Of a stretch of DNA of 64,000 nucleotides, positions 8,914 through 16,870 are shown piece after piece. Position 1 is the stretch's first letter; each line of letters starts with the position of its first letter. Both the position numbers and the translations under genes were made by a program. The notes under the pieces are model-generated. The model made no database searches. It worked only from the letters and a program-made list of their open reading frames with translations, and was not told the DNA's origin. Source of the DNA: an uncultured Amylibacter sp. (GTDB lineage: Bacteria > Pseudomonadota > Alphaproteobacteria > Rhodobacterales > Rhodobacteraceae). The stretch lies in assembly GCA_905181935.1 (NCBI GenBank), contig CAJIZV010000001.1:496001-560000 (forward strand). The letters run 5' to 3'.

Positions 8914-9660
8914 ATGGATTTAACTAAACGCCTTGCAGGAAAAACTGCCGTTGTTACAGCCGCTGCACAAGGCATTGGACGCGCTGTTGCTGAAAGATTG
9001 ATGGCTGAGGGTGCAAATGTTTATGCATCAGACTTGAACGGTGACTTGGTATCCACATTAATAGGTGCAAAAACTGCAATTCTTGACGCTACTGATGGCA
9101 CTGCGGTTACGTCATATTTTGACCAGTTTGATCAAGTTGACATTTTGGTGCACGCTGTAGGCTATGTGCATCAAGGCACAATTGAAGAATGTAGCCCAGA
9201 GGACTGGCGCCGTTCATGTAGCATCACGCTTGATAGCGCTTATTACGTTCTTGGTGCTACTGTTCCAAAGATGAAAGCTCATGGTGGAAGCATTATTACA
9301 ATTGGTTCAGTTGCAAGCTCAATTAAAGGTTTTCCAAAACGTGCGGCTTATGGCGCAACAAAGGGTGGCGTCCTTGGCCTGACCAAAGCTGTGGCAGCTG
9401 ATTATATCAAAGAAGGTATTCGGTGTAATTCAGTTTGCCCAGGAACAGTTGACAGCCCAAGTTTGCACGAAAGAATAGAAGAACTAGCCGATAAGATGGG
9501 AAGCAAAGACGAGGCAGTTAAATTCTTTATTGACCGACAGCCTGCTGGCCGCTTCGGGACACCTAATGAAATCGCTGGCCTCTGTGCCTTTCTAGCTTCA
9601 GAGGATGGTGCATTTGTTAACGGACAAGCAATTAAAATCGATGGTGGAATCACTATATGA
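8914..9660 (+). CDS. SDR family oxidoreductase, 2-keto-3-deoxy-aldonate dehydrogenase-like
   Basis: NAD-dependent dehydrogenase of 248 residues. The cofactor motif is TAAAQGIGRAVAE at about residues 15-27; this Ala-Gln form is characteristic of 2-keto-3-deoxy-L-fuconate dehydrogenases and their relatives. Catalytic serine in TIGSVASSIKG and intact Tyr-x-x-x-Lys in AAYGATKGGVLGL. It ends with VNGQAIKIDGGITI as usual for the family. Eleven bases downstream of the FAH hydrolase gene with its own ribosome site (AGGAG), so the two probably act in sequence: oxidation of a 2-keto-3-deoxy sugar acid to the 2,4-diketo form, then hydrolysis. Confidence 0.9.
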   Translation: MDLTKRLAGKTAVVTAAAQGIGRAVAERLMAEGANVYASDLNGDLVSTLIGAKTAILDATDGTAVTSYFDQFDQVDILVHAVGYVHQGTIEECSPEDWRRSCSITLDSAYYVLGATVPKMKAHGGSIITIGSVASSIKGFPKRAAYGATKGGVLGLTKAVAADYIKEGIRCNSVCPGTVDSPSLHERIEELADKMGSKDEAVKFFIDRQPAGRFGTPNEIAGLCAFLASEDGAFVNGQAIKIDGGITI

Positions 9661-9744
9661 TGATAAAATAGCCATCAAACAACTCTCCCCATATTAGCTC
9701 TTAGTTAATAAAAATTTATGGCGAAGCTATCACCTAGACTTATC

Positions 9745-9776
9745 AAAATATTAAAATATTAAAATATTAAAATGTT
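9745..9776. repeat. Short tandem repeat, four copies of an 8-bp AT unit
   Basis: AAAATATT is repeated head-to-tail three times with a fourth copy differing by one base (AAAATGTT). It sits in the 179-bp gap before the MFS gene, about 65-95 bp upstream of its start. Such microsatellites can change copy number and so alter promoter spacing, but it may simply be neutral AT-rich sequence. Confidence 0.7.
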
Positions 9777-9839
9777 AATATGGAAAGCATAACTAAATGA
9801 ATACTAATTTATCAAATAGGTCTTTATTAAAAAATATTT

Positions 9840-11069
9840 ATGTTCGGAAATTTACTAGTGTTTAATTTTTTAATCAATAACAGCCGATGGTTAGCAGCTG
9901 GAGCTTTACTCACGCTTATGTCTGGATTTGGGCAAACATTTTTTATTTCAATTTTTGCAGGCGAAATTAGATCAACATTTAATCTTTCTCACGGTGACTG
10001 GGGGGCTATCTATGGATTTGGAACTTTTGCTTCAGCAATTGTTATGGTTTGGGCGGGCGGGCTTACAGACATAATGCGCGTAAGGCAATTGGGGCCGATT
10101 GTACTTGCTGCATTAGCTGCATCCTGCCTGTTTATGGCTTTTAATCCTTGGGTAGCTTTGCTGCCAATTGTTATTTTCTGCTTGCGCTTAACAGGTCAAG
10201 GAATGTCGACACATATTGCCAATGTTGCAATGTCACGATGGTTTGTCATCAATCGCGGCAAAGCACTATCAGTAGCAAATCTTGGTTTCTCTTTAGGTGA
10301 ATCAGCCTTTCCACTTTTACTTGTTACAGCATTAGCTTACTTTGCATGGCAGGGAATTTGGGTGATAGCAGCCTTAATTGCTCTAATCTCTATACCAGCT
10401 TTAATTTGGCTATTACGCCAAGAGCGAAGCCCACAATCAATGGCCCAAGAAGGTCAATCTAAAGGGATGCATGGGCGCCATTGGACAAGAAAACAAACTT
10501 TAACTCATCCCCTATTTTGGTTTATGATGCCTGCACTTTTAGGCCAGTCAGCATTTAATACAGTATTCTTTTTTCTTCAGGTTCACTTTGCTGAGATCAA
10601 GGGTTGGGAGCATATTCAATTAGTTGCAATGTTTCCAATTTATACCATGGTTGCAATTGGTTCGATGGTTATGTCTGGTATTTTATTAGACCGGCTTGGA
10701 ACAGTAAGATTAATTCCTTATTTCCAGCTACCTATGATAATAGCTTTCTTATTATTTGCATTCGGGAACACATTATTCACTGCACTTTTAGGCTTTGTTT
10801 TCCTAGGAATTACGTCTGGAGCAAATTCGACACTTCCAAATGCTTTTTGGGCTGAATTTTTTGGAACCAAGCATCTTGGTTCAATAAAGGCAGCGGCAAC
10901 GGCAGCCATAGTTCTTGGATCTGCCATTGGTCCAGCAGTTACAGGAATTTTATTAGACTTTGACGTTTCACTTGAAGTTCAGTACGTTTGGATTTCTTCT
11001 TTTTTTGCTTTTTCGTCATTGATGATGTGGGTCGGTATTTCACGAGCTCATAAATTCCTAAATAACTAA
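9840..11069 (+). CDS. Major facilitator superfamily transporter
   Basis: A 12-helix secondary carrier of 409 residues in the inner membrane. Helices alternate with short loops from residue 15 on. The loop after helix 2 carries GGLTDIMRVRQLG, a version of the MFS signature (G-x-L-x-D-x-x-R). A cytoplasmic stretch with charged residues (QERSPQSMAQEG) separates the two six-helix halves. The ATG at 9840 has no clear ribosome site; a GTG at 9858 preceded by GGAAA is a credible alternative. Last gene of the plus-strand sugar-acid group, so it probably imports an aldonate, uronate or lactone; this is contextual only. Confidence 0.9.
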   Translation: MFGNLLVFNFLINNSRWLAAGALLTLMSGFGQTFFISIFAGEIRSTFNLSHGDWGAIYGFGTFASAIVMVWAGGLTDIMRVRQLGPIVLAALAASCLFMAFNPWVALLPIVIFCLRLTGQGMSTHIANVAMSRWFVINRGKALSVANLGFSLGESAFPLLLVTALAYFAWQGIWVIAALIALISIPALIWLLRQERSPQSMAQEGQSKGMHGRHWTRKQTLTHPLFWFMMPALLGQSAFNTVFFFLQVHFAEIKGWEHIQLVAMFPIYTMVAIGSMVMSGILLDRLGTVRLIPYFQLPMIIAFLLFAFGNTLFTALLGFVFLGITSGANSTLPNAFWAEFFGTKHLGSIKAAATAAIVLGSAIGPAVTGILLDFDVSLEVQYVWISSFFAFSSLMMWVGISRAHKFLNN

Positions 11070-11270
11070 TATTTTAATATAGAGTTAAGCCCAATGTTGC
11101 TCTATCCTTAAACGACAACCACAAAATCTAAAATTAATTTTCAAAAAAATAATTAATAAAAAGCATAACTGTAAAGCTGAAGGGTATATATTTCTGGATC
11201 AAAGCATATTTAGCGAAATAAGCTATTAACAACTATTTTCTTTATATAATTATTTAGGGATTATATAAAA
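11070..11270. other. Convergent intergenic gap
   Basis: 201 bp between the 3' ends of the MFS and isomerase genes. Very AT-rich. No gene, no clear hairpin terminator and no repeat seen. Confidence 0.6.
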
Positions 11271-11960
11271 TTAAAGTAAGCCCCATTTTTCATAATCAGA
11301 TACCAACAAATGAATTGCATCTACATCTTCTTCAATTTCTGCAAATCTACCAATAGGTTCTGCAAAAACATTATCAGTTATATCATCATTTACCGTTGAG
11401 ACTTCACCAATCAGCACGTCCCCATTTTCACCCCAAAACTTATGCCAATTACCTGGTGAGAGAGTTACACTTTCCCCTGGTGCAAGCCTGAGAATATCTC
11501 CAGCTTTGAATATCTTTGCTACACCATCACAAAATACTGGTACAGATGCTTTCAGGTCAATCTCACCATTTGGATCACTTTCAAACATCTCTATTGCCAG
11601 GATTGCACCACCTCGATTTATAATATCTTCAGTTTTAATAATATGCCGATGTGATGGGGATACCTGATCTTGGCGCGAGATCATTATTTTTTCAGCATAG
11701 CACATCCCTTTACCACTTCTTAGGTCAGACATTGAGCCATTTCGTACAGTAAATAGAAATAACCCCTTTTCATCAAAATGACCTTCACCGTAGTCTGTTA
11801 TATCCCAACCTAAGCGTGCATCAAAAATTGCTTGAAAATCAGACTTTCGGGCGACAAGTTCATTGGGTTGAAAATAAGCAAATGGTGGCAATCTAAATCC
11901 ATGGGACTTAATAAATTCATCAGCTTCTAAAATAATCTTATTGATAATTGAACGTTTCAT
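11271..11960 (-). CDS. D-lyxose/D-mannose ketol-isomerase (cupin fold)
   Basis: Interconverts aldoses such as D-lyxose and D-mannose with D-xylulose and D-fructose. The 229-residue length and sequence fit the lyxose isomerase family: LGWDITDYGEGHFDEKGL in the N-terminal third, then the cupin metal ligands in SPSHRHIIKTEDII (two histidines and a glutamate) and the distal histidine in LSPGNWHKFWGENGD. Two bases separate it from the fucU-like gene upstream, so they share a transcript with the ROK regulator. Divergent placement to a fructose/mannose-type ABC importer suggests the physiological task is feeding mannose (or lyxose) into fructose metabolism. Confidence 0.88.
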   Translation of the reverse strand: MKRSIINKIILEADEFIKSHGFRLPPFAYFQPNELVARKSDFQAIFDARLGWDITDYGEGHFDEKGLFLFTVRNGSMSDLRSGKGMCYAEKIMISRQDQVSPSHRHIIKTEDIINRGGAILAIEMFESDPNGEIDLKASVPVFCDGVAKIFKAGDILRLAPGESVTLSPGNWHKFWGENGDVLIGEVSTVNDDITDNVFAEPIGRFAEIEEDVDAIHLLVSDYEKWGLL

Positions 11961-11961
11961 A

Positions 11962-12402
11962 TTATTTTATTCCACTTGGATAAATGACACCCTTGCGGAT
12001 AATCAGGTTTGCATAAAGACAAGGTTCACTTGTTGAAACAACTGCATGACATTTTTTTACACGGTCATAAAAATCATTTCCAACTAATGCCACAACAGGC
12101 CTGTTTGGGGCATATTTATTGCAAGTCATGAGCATTTCTTGATGAATGTTATGCAATTCATCTTGTTTTTCTCCAACTGTTGATCGAAATAAAGCTTGGT
12201 CAATAAAATCATCAACAGGCAGAACACTTAATATAGCATCAATAACGGGTACTACAGTCATACCATCTAGACGAATAATCCGGCGAGCATTTTCCAATGC
12301 AGGATAATTGCCATCAACAACAGCAATTTCATCTCCATGGCCCATAGCCCGCAATATTGCGAGGAGGTCAGGACTAAGTATTGGGTTAATACCTTTTAGC
12401 AT
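11962..12402 (-). CDS. fucU: RbsD/FucU family sugar mutarotase
   Basis: Catalyses anomer interconversion of monosaccharides. The N-terminus MLKGINPILSPDLLAILRAM followed by GHGDEIAVVDGNYPA matches the FucU branch, with the catalytic histidine in MGHGDE; LDGMTVVPVIDAIL follows. 146 residues, normal. AAAGGA is seven bases upstream of the ATG and lies in the end of the ROK gene, two bases away, so translation is tightly linked. It probably supplies the correct anomer to the isomerase encoded next or to the kinase. The symbol is by family; the true sugar may be mannose, fructose or ribose. Confidence 0.88.
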   Translation of the reverse strand: MLKGINPILSPDLLAILRAMGHGDEIAVVDGNYPALENARRIIRLDGMTVVPVIDAILSVLPVDDFIDQALFRSTVGEKQDELHNIHQEMLMTCNKYAPNRPVVALVGNDFYDRVKKCHAVVSTSEPCLYANLIIRKGVIYPSGIK

Positions 12403-12404
12403 AA

Positions 12405-13613
12405 TTATAGTCCTTTAAACAAAACATTTTGATCAAGAAGGTAAAGAGAGAAAAGGGGTAAACTTGCGCCACCAAGCGCACGGGCACCTCGACCCACTAT
12501 ACCCTCAAGAATACTTAGGTCACTAATCCCACGCGTGTCCAACTCTCCTATCTCGACACGAATGGCGTCTACTATTCTTTGCCTAATATTACTGGGGAAC
12601 GCTCCATCAATTACAGCGGCCTGAAAATCAATAACTGAAGAAGATGCAACAATAGCCCAAGCTAGATGTCGGGCAGTATCTTCAATCCACTCGTCAAGAA
12701 GTGGCCCAAGTGAGTGCCAATCTTCAGGCTCACTCCACTGATGTGATAAGACGAAACCTTTTGCTTTGAAACTCATTTCAAGCGTGTAGATAGATGCGTG
12801 GTCAATAAGTGTGGTAGCCTTCCCATCACTATTCATAACAGGCATTGGCCCAATAGCACCGGCATTACCTGTCCGCCCAGAATACAAACCATGATTTAAT
12901 ACAATACCACCGCCTATAAATGTGCCTATAAAAAAGTATACAAAATCAGCTAATTCTTTTCCATGGCCAAAAGCGAGCTCAGCGCCACAAGCAGCAGTAG
13001 CATCATTTTGCATATTAACAGGCAAATTACTTATAGCTTCTAATTTAGACTGAAAATCAGTATCTTTCCAAACCTCCATTACATCTTGAGGCGCTCCAAT
13101 TTTTTCAGCCCAATTCCATAACTGGGATGGGATTGATACACCAAGTCCTGCAATGCGCTTTTGTTGATATGGCAATAACTTTTCACGAAGAGTCGCAATG
13201 CCAGTTTCTACAAAAATTATAATTTCTGATGGTATTGGATAAGCAAAAACCTTACTGATAGACCCTAATTGTTGTCCAAGAAAGTCTACTAAAACAAGAT
13301 CAGCACTTCTGCGACCAATTTTTAAACCAATCGAAAATACTCCATTTGGGTTTAGGCTCATTGGAATAGACGGTTGTCCAACTTGTCCACGTTGTGGCTC
13401 CCCTCTTAGTAAAAGTCCATCACTCTCTAATGACCGCATAATTACTGAAACTGTTTGTGCAGAAAGGCCCGATCTGCGTGCAATTTGAGATTTTGCAAGA
13501 CTACCGTGGCGACGAACAAGAGACAAAACAAGTCGTTCATTATAGTCTCGAACACGACTTTGGTTAGCACCTCCACTTGGATCATTCATCTTTTCAGGAA
13601 GTTTATTAGGCAT
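12405..13613 (-). CDS. frcR: ROK family transcriptional regulator, FrcR-like
   Basis: A 402-residue sugar-responsive regulator. A winged-helix domain occupies about residues 20-80 (NERLVLSLVRRHGSLAKSQ then RRSGLSAQTVSVIMRSLE) and a ROK sugar-kinase-like domain follows. The sugar-site aspartate is kept (QNDATAACGAELAFG) and IGTFIGGGIVLN is present. The zinc motif CxCGxxGC common in ROK proteins is absent, as in several alphaproteobacterial members. Divergent from frcBCAK with a palindrome in between, matching the frcRBCAK order known from Sinorhizobium. Probably controls both the frc operon and its own isomerase/mutarotase operon. Confidence 0.87.
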   Translation of the reverse strand: MPNKLPEKMNDPSGGANQSRVRDYNERLVLSLVRRHGSLAKSQIARRSGLSAQTVSVIMRSLESDGLLLRGEPQRGQVGQPSIPMSLNPNGVFSIGLKIGRRSADLVLVDFLGQQLGSISKVFAYPIPSEIIIFVETGIATLREKLLPYQQKRIAGLGVSIPSQLWNWAEKIGAPQDVMEVWKDTDFQSKLEAISNLPVNMQNDATAACGAELAFGHGKELADFVYFFIGTFIGGGIVLNHGLYSGRTGNAGAIGPMPVMNSDGKATTLIDHASIYTLEMSFKAKGFVLSHQWSEPEDWHSLGPLLDEWIEDTARHLAWAIVASSSVIDFQAAVIDGAFPSNIRQRIVDAIRVEIGELDTRGISDLSILEGIVGRGARALGGASLPLFSLYLLDQNVLFKGL

Positions 13614-13733
13614 TTAAAGAAGATCACCTTTTAGAGTTATTAACCCCACCTACATTTAATATGCCGAGATTATTGATTTCTTAAGATGACTCAAATACGT
13701 AAATAAATCAATATAGATTCATCAAATTAATTA

Positions 13734-13752
13734 ATAAATCAAAATGATTTAT
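13734..13752. promoter_or_regulatory. Palindromic candidate operator in the frcR-frcB intergenic region
   Basis: ATAAATCA and its complement TGATTTAT flank a three-base AAA centre. An extra copy of the ATAAATCA half-site lies at 13703-13710. The palindrome abuts a TTGACA at 13756-13761 that could be a -35 element, although no -10 box lies at the standard distance. This is where the ROK regulator would be expected to bind. Confidence 0.5.
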
Positions 13753-13842
13753 CTATTGACAGGTGGTATCTCATTATGATTTTGTATTTATGGTGGGGAG
13801 CAAATTTAGGCTCTGCTCACGTTTCGGCACATAGGTTTAAGT

Positions 13843-13878
13843 CAGTTAATTGACTGGCTATGCGCCAACAATTAACTG
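13843..13878 (+). promoter_or_regulatory. Leader hairpin covering the frcB ribosome-binding site edge
   Basis: A 9-bp stem (CAGTTAATT at 13843-13851 with its complement at 13870-13878) encloses a second 4-bp stem (TGGC 13855-13858 with GCCA 13864-13867). The last paired base is the first G of the frcB ribosome site GGGAG (13878-13882), which is eight bases before the ATG. The element could stabilise the message or modulate initiation. It is too small to be one of the known riboswitch classes I can recall. Confidence 0.5.
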
Positions 13879-13890
13879 GGAGAACGACTT

Positions 13891-14910
13891 ATGAAAAACA
13901 CTATTCTTAAATCAGTAATAGGTGCAATTGCTCTAACAACACTTTCTACAAGTGCTTTTGCCGCAGATACAGCAGCCTGTCTAATTACTAAAAATAATAC
14001 AAACCCCTTTTTTGTAAAAATGAAGGAAGGTGCAGAAGCAAAGGCTAAAGAAGCTGGTATAGCTCTTAGTTCATATGCAGGAAAAGTAGATGGTGATGCT
14101 GGACCACAGATTACTGCAATTGAAAACTGTATGGCAGCTGGTGCAAAAGGTATTTTAATTACAGCATCAAACGACGCTGTAATTCCAGCTTTAAAAAAGG
14201 CACGTGCAGCCGGTATTCTTGTTATCGCACTTGATACTCCAATAGCAGATCCTGAAGCACAAGATATGACTTTTGCAACTGATAACTTTGAAGCAGGACT
14301 ATTAATAGGCAAGTGGGCAAAAGCAAAAATGGGTGATGCTGCTAAAAATGCAAAAATTGGTATGCTAGACATTAACAAAGACAATATTTCTGTTGATGTA
14401 GCACGCGATACTGGCTTCCTTGTAGGTTTTGGCATCGAAGTACCTAATCTCAAAGTAATGGGTTCTGAGACAGATTCACGCGTGATAGGTCATGAATCAT
14501 CAGGTGCAAACCCAGAAGGTGGAGTTACTTCTGTAGAAAATCTACTTGCAAAAGAACCTGGTATGAACGTCGTTTATACGATTAACGAACCAGCAGCTGA
14601 AGGTGCATACCAAGCACTAAAAAAGGCAGGAAAAGAAAATGATGTTTTAATTGTTTCTGTTGATGGTGGTTGCCCAGGCATAGCCAGTGTGAAGTCAGGT
14701 GTTATTGGTGCAACTTCTCAGCAATACCCACTACTAATGGCATCTAAGGGTATAGAAGCTATTGCGACTTATGCAAAGAATGGCACTAAACCTGCTGCTA
14801 CTGACGGGTTAACATTCTTTAATACAGGTGTAAATCTTGTGACAGATTCACCCGCTGAAGGCGTTCCATCAATTGACTCCACTAAAGGCACTGAACTCTG
14901 CTGGGGTTAA
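13891..14910 (+). CDS. frcB: Sugar ABC transporter substrate-binding protein, FrcB-like
   Basis: Periplasmic binding protein of the ribose/fructose (CUT2) class, 339 residues. A signal peptide (MKNTILKSVIGAIALTTLST, cleaved after SAFA) is followed by TAACLITKNNTNPFFVKMKEG, the first sugar-binding strand and loop. VVYTINEPAAEGAYQAL and VSVDGGCPG are the later ligand loops. GGGAG lies at ideal distance from the ATG. First gene of frcBCAK; in Sinorhizobium the equivalent system imports fructose, mannose and ribose. A 14-bp hairpin follows the gene, probably giving more receptor than permease. Confidence 0.93.
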   Translation: MKNTILKSVIGAIALTTLSTSAFAADTAACLITKNNTNPFFVKMKEGAEAKAKEAGIALSSYAGKVDGDAGPQITAIENCMAAGAKGILITASNDAVIPALKKARAAGILVIALDTPIADPEAQDMTFATDNFEAGLLIGKWAKAKMGDAAKNAKIGMLDINKDNISVDVARDTGFLVGFGIEVPNLKVMGSETDSRVIGHESSGANPEGGVTSVENLLAKEPGMNVVYTINEPAAEGAYQALKKAGKENDVLIVSVDGGCPGIASVKSGVIGATSQQYPLLMASKGIEAIATYAKNGTKPAATDGLTFFNTGVNLVTDSPAEGVPSIDSTKGTELCWG

Positions 14911-14938
14911 TCTCACAATAAAAATATATGATTAAGCG

Positions 14939-14976
14939 AAACATAAAGGGCGGTGTAATTGTCGCCCTTTATGTTT
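14939..14976 (+). terminator. Attenuator-like hairpin between frcB and frcC
   Basis: A perfect 14-bp inverted repeat (14939-14952 with 14963-14976, ten-base loop that can close by one further G-T pair) containing AAAGGGCG and CGCCCTTT. It is followed by an AT-rich tract without a long T run. Its position, 28 bases after the receptor gene stop and before the permease, suggests partial termination or 3'-end protection of frcB mRNA. Confidence 0.8.
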
Positions 14977-15017
14977 ATAATTAATAAATAAAATATATGC
15001 TAGGGAGCTTGAATACT

Positions 15018-16076
15018 GTGAGCCAATCTGAATTTGAAACGAACTTAAATAGTACAGATAGCGCAGTCGCTGTATTTGAGCGGGATGACCAGACGTTTTT
15101 ATCGAATGTCCGAAACGCGGTAAGGAGTTATCCAACACTAGTTCCTGCATTAGTTTTAATTGTTAGTATTTTAATATTTGGCATCATTGCACCAAGATTC
15201 TTAAGTCCAGGAGTCTTATCATTAGTACTCCAACAGGTGACAGTTATTGGTATTGTTGCAATTGCACAAACATTGATTATTCTGACTGCTGGGATAGACC
15301 TCTCAGTTGGCGCAATATTGGTTCTTTCTACATTTGTGATGGGCAGGCTTGCTGTATCTTCTGGCGTACCACTTCCAATTGCAATTGCTGGTGGTATGGC
15401 TATTGGCACACTCATGGGTGCTTTCAATGGGTTTCTTGTTGCTAAAATCAAACTACCCCCATTCATCGTAACGCTCGGCACACTTTCTGTATTTACAGCA
15501 CTAAAATTATGGTACTCTGGATCAGAGTCTATCAGGAATTCTGACATTGAAGCAAATGCACCTTCACTACTTTGGTTTGGAGAAGCGGCAGCTCGCCCTT
15601 TTGGTGCTACAATTACATATGGCGGAATTGCATTGATTTTATTAGCTGCAGTTTTTTGGTATATTTTGCAACACACAGCTTGGGGCCGACATGTTTACGC
15701 TATTGGAGACGATCCAGAAGCTGCTGCTCTCTCAGGCATCAAAACCGACAACACACTTATTTCTGTTTATGCTGTTGCAGGACTAATTTGTGGCTTTGGA
15801 GCTTGGGTTGCTATTGGACGCGTTGGTTCAATTTCACCAATCTCATTTGAAGAAATAAATTTGGCCACCATCACTGCTGTTGTAATTGGCGGCACATCCC
15901 TATTTGGAGGGCGTGGGTCTATTCCAGGCTCTGTGCTAGGCGCTTTAATTGTAGGAGTATTCACAACAGGTTTGTCGCTCGCTGGTGTAGATGATTACTG
16001 GCAAATGTTTGCAGTGGGTAATCTTGTTTTGATTGCTGTTGCATTAGACCAGTGGCTACGGAGGGCCACACAATGA
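15018..16076 (+). CDS. frcC: Sugar ABC transporter permease, FrcC-like
   Basis: Integral membrane subunit of the CUT2-type importer, with about eight to ten hydrophobic helices. Conserved segments include LIILTAGIDLSVGAIL, ATITAVVIGGTSLFGGRG (coupling-helix region) and GDDPEAAALSGI. I prefer the GTG at 15018, because AGGGAG (15002-15007) is ten bases upstream. The in-frame ATG at 14997 would place that site inside the gene; it remains possible and adds seven residues. The stop overlaps the ATG of the ATPase gene. Confidence 0.9.
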   Translation: MSQSEFETNLNSTDSAVAVFERDDQTFLSNVRNAVRSYPTLVPALVLIVSILIFGIIAPRFLSPGVLSLVLQQVTVIGIVAIAQTLIILTAGIDLSVGAILVLSTFVMGRLAVSSGVPLPIAIAGGMAIGTLMGAFNGFLVAKIKLPPFIVTLGTLSVFTALKLWYSGSESIRNSDIEANAPSLLWFGEAAARPFGATITYGGIALILLAAVFWYILQHTAWGRHVYAIGDDPEAAALSGIKTDNTLISVYAVAGLICGFGAWVAIGRVGSISPISFEEINLATITAVVIGGTSLFGGRGSIPGSVLGALIVGVFTTGLSLAGVDDYWQMFAVGNLVLIAVALDQWLRRATQ

Positions 16077-16870
16077 ATAATATCAATCATAATGTCGAAC
16101 CCGTTCTTCAGGCTAAAGGTTTAATGAAAAGATACGGCACAGTTGTAGCGATGAATGGCGCAGACTTTGAACTCTATCCAAATGAAGTTTTAGGAGTTAT
16201 TGGCGATAATGGTGCAGGAAAAACTACGCTAATCCGTGCTATTTCTGGTGCTACTGCGCCTGACCATGGGACTATTGAGCTTGATGGAAAAGTTGTAAAC
16301 TTTAACACCCCAGATGACGCTCGGAATGCAGGAATTGAGACAGTATATCAAAACTTGGCTTTGTCTCCAGCCTTATCAATTGCGGATAACATGTTTCTTG
16401 GCCGCGAGATCCGCGAAAAAGGCATCATGGGGAAACTCTTCCGTAAATTAGATCATAAAAAAATGGAAACATTTGCACGTGATAAGCTTTCAGAGTTAGG
16501 ACTGCTTACGATTCAAAATATCAATCAGGCAGTAGAAACTTTATCTGGCGGCCAGCGTCAAGGAGTTGCAGTAGCGCGAGCTGCAGCCTTTGGCTCCAAA
16601 GTTGTTATTATGGATGAGCCTACTGCAGCTTTAGGCGTAAAAGAATCTCGCAGAGTTCTAGATTTAATTCAGGATGTAAAATCTAAAGGAATACCCATTG
16701 TATTAATTTCGCATAATATGCCACATATTTTTGAGGTTTGTGATCGTATTCACATTCATCGCCTTGGTAGACGTCTTTGCACTGTTGACCCAAAAATAAT
16801 TTCGATGTCTGATGCCGTGGCCATGATGACAGGCGCAATGGAGCCTCCACCTGAAGCGCTGGTTACATAA
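16073..16870 (+). CDS. frcA: Sugar ABC transporter ATP-binding protein, FrcA-like
   Basis: The ATPase that drives the importer. Single-domain protein of 265 residues, as in Frc systems and unlike the duplicated RbsA type. Walker A is GDNGAGKTTLIR, the signature is LSGGQRQGVAVARA and Walker B is VVIMDEPTAALG. The Q-loop region reads TVYQNLALSPALS. The ATG at 16073 overlaps the permease stop (ATGA) and has GGAGGG seven bases upstream; a GTG at 16052 is out-competed. Two copies assemble with FrcC. Confidence 0.94.
   Translation: MNNINHNVEPVLQAKGLMKRYGTVVAMNGADFELYPNEVLGVIGDNGAGKTTLIRAISGATAPDHGTIELDGKVVNFNTPDDARNAGIETVYQNLALSPALSIADNMFLGREIREKGIMGKLFRKLDHKKMETFARDKLSELGLLTIQNINQAVETLSGGQRQGVAVARAAAFGSKVVIMDEPTAALGVKESRRVLDLIQDVKSKGIPIVLISHNMPHIFEVCDRIHIHRLGRRLCTVDPKIISMSDAVAMMTGAMEPPPEALVT

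Noticed and set aside
9745-9776. CRISPR-like repeat
   Set aside because: Units are 8 bp, contiguous and without spacers; no cas genes in the window.
13756-13780. A consensus sigma-70 promoter for frcB from TTGACA and TATGAT
   Set aside because: The spacing is 13 bases, too short for a standard promoter; only the TTGACA is worth noting.
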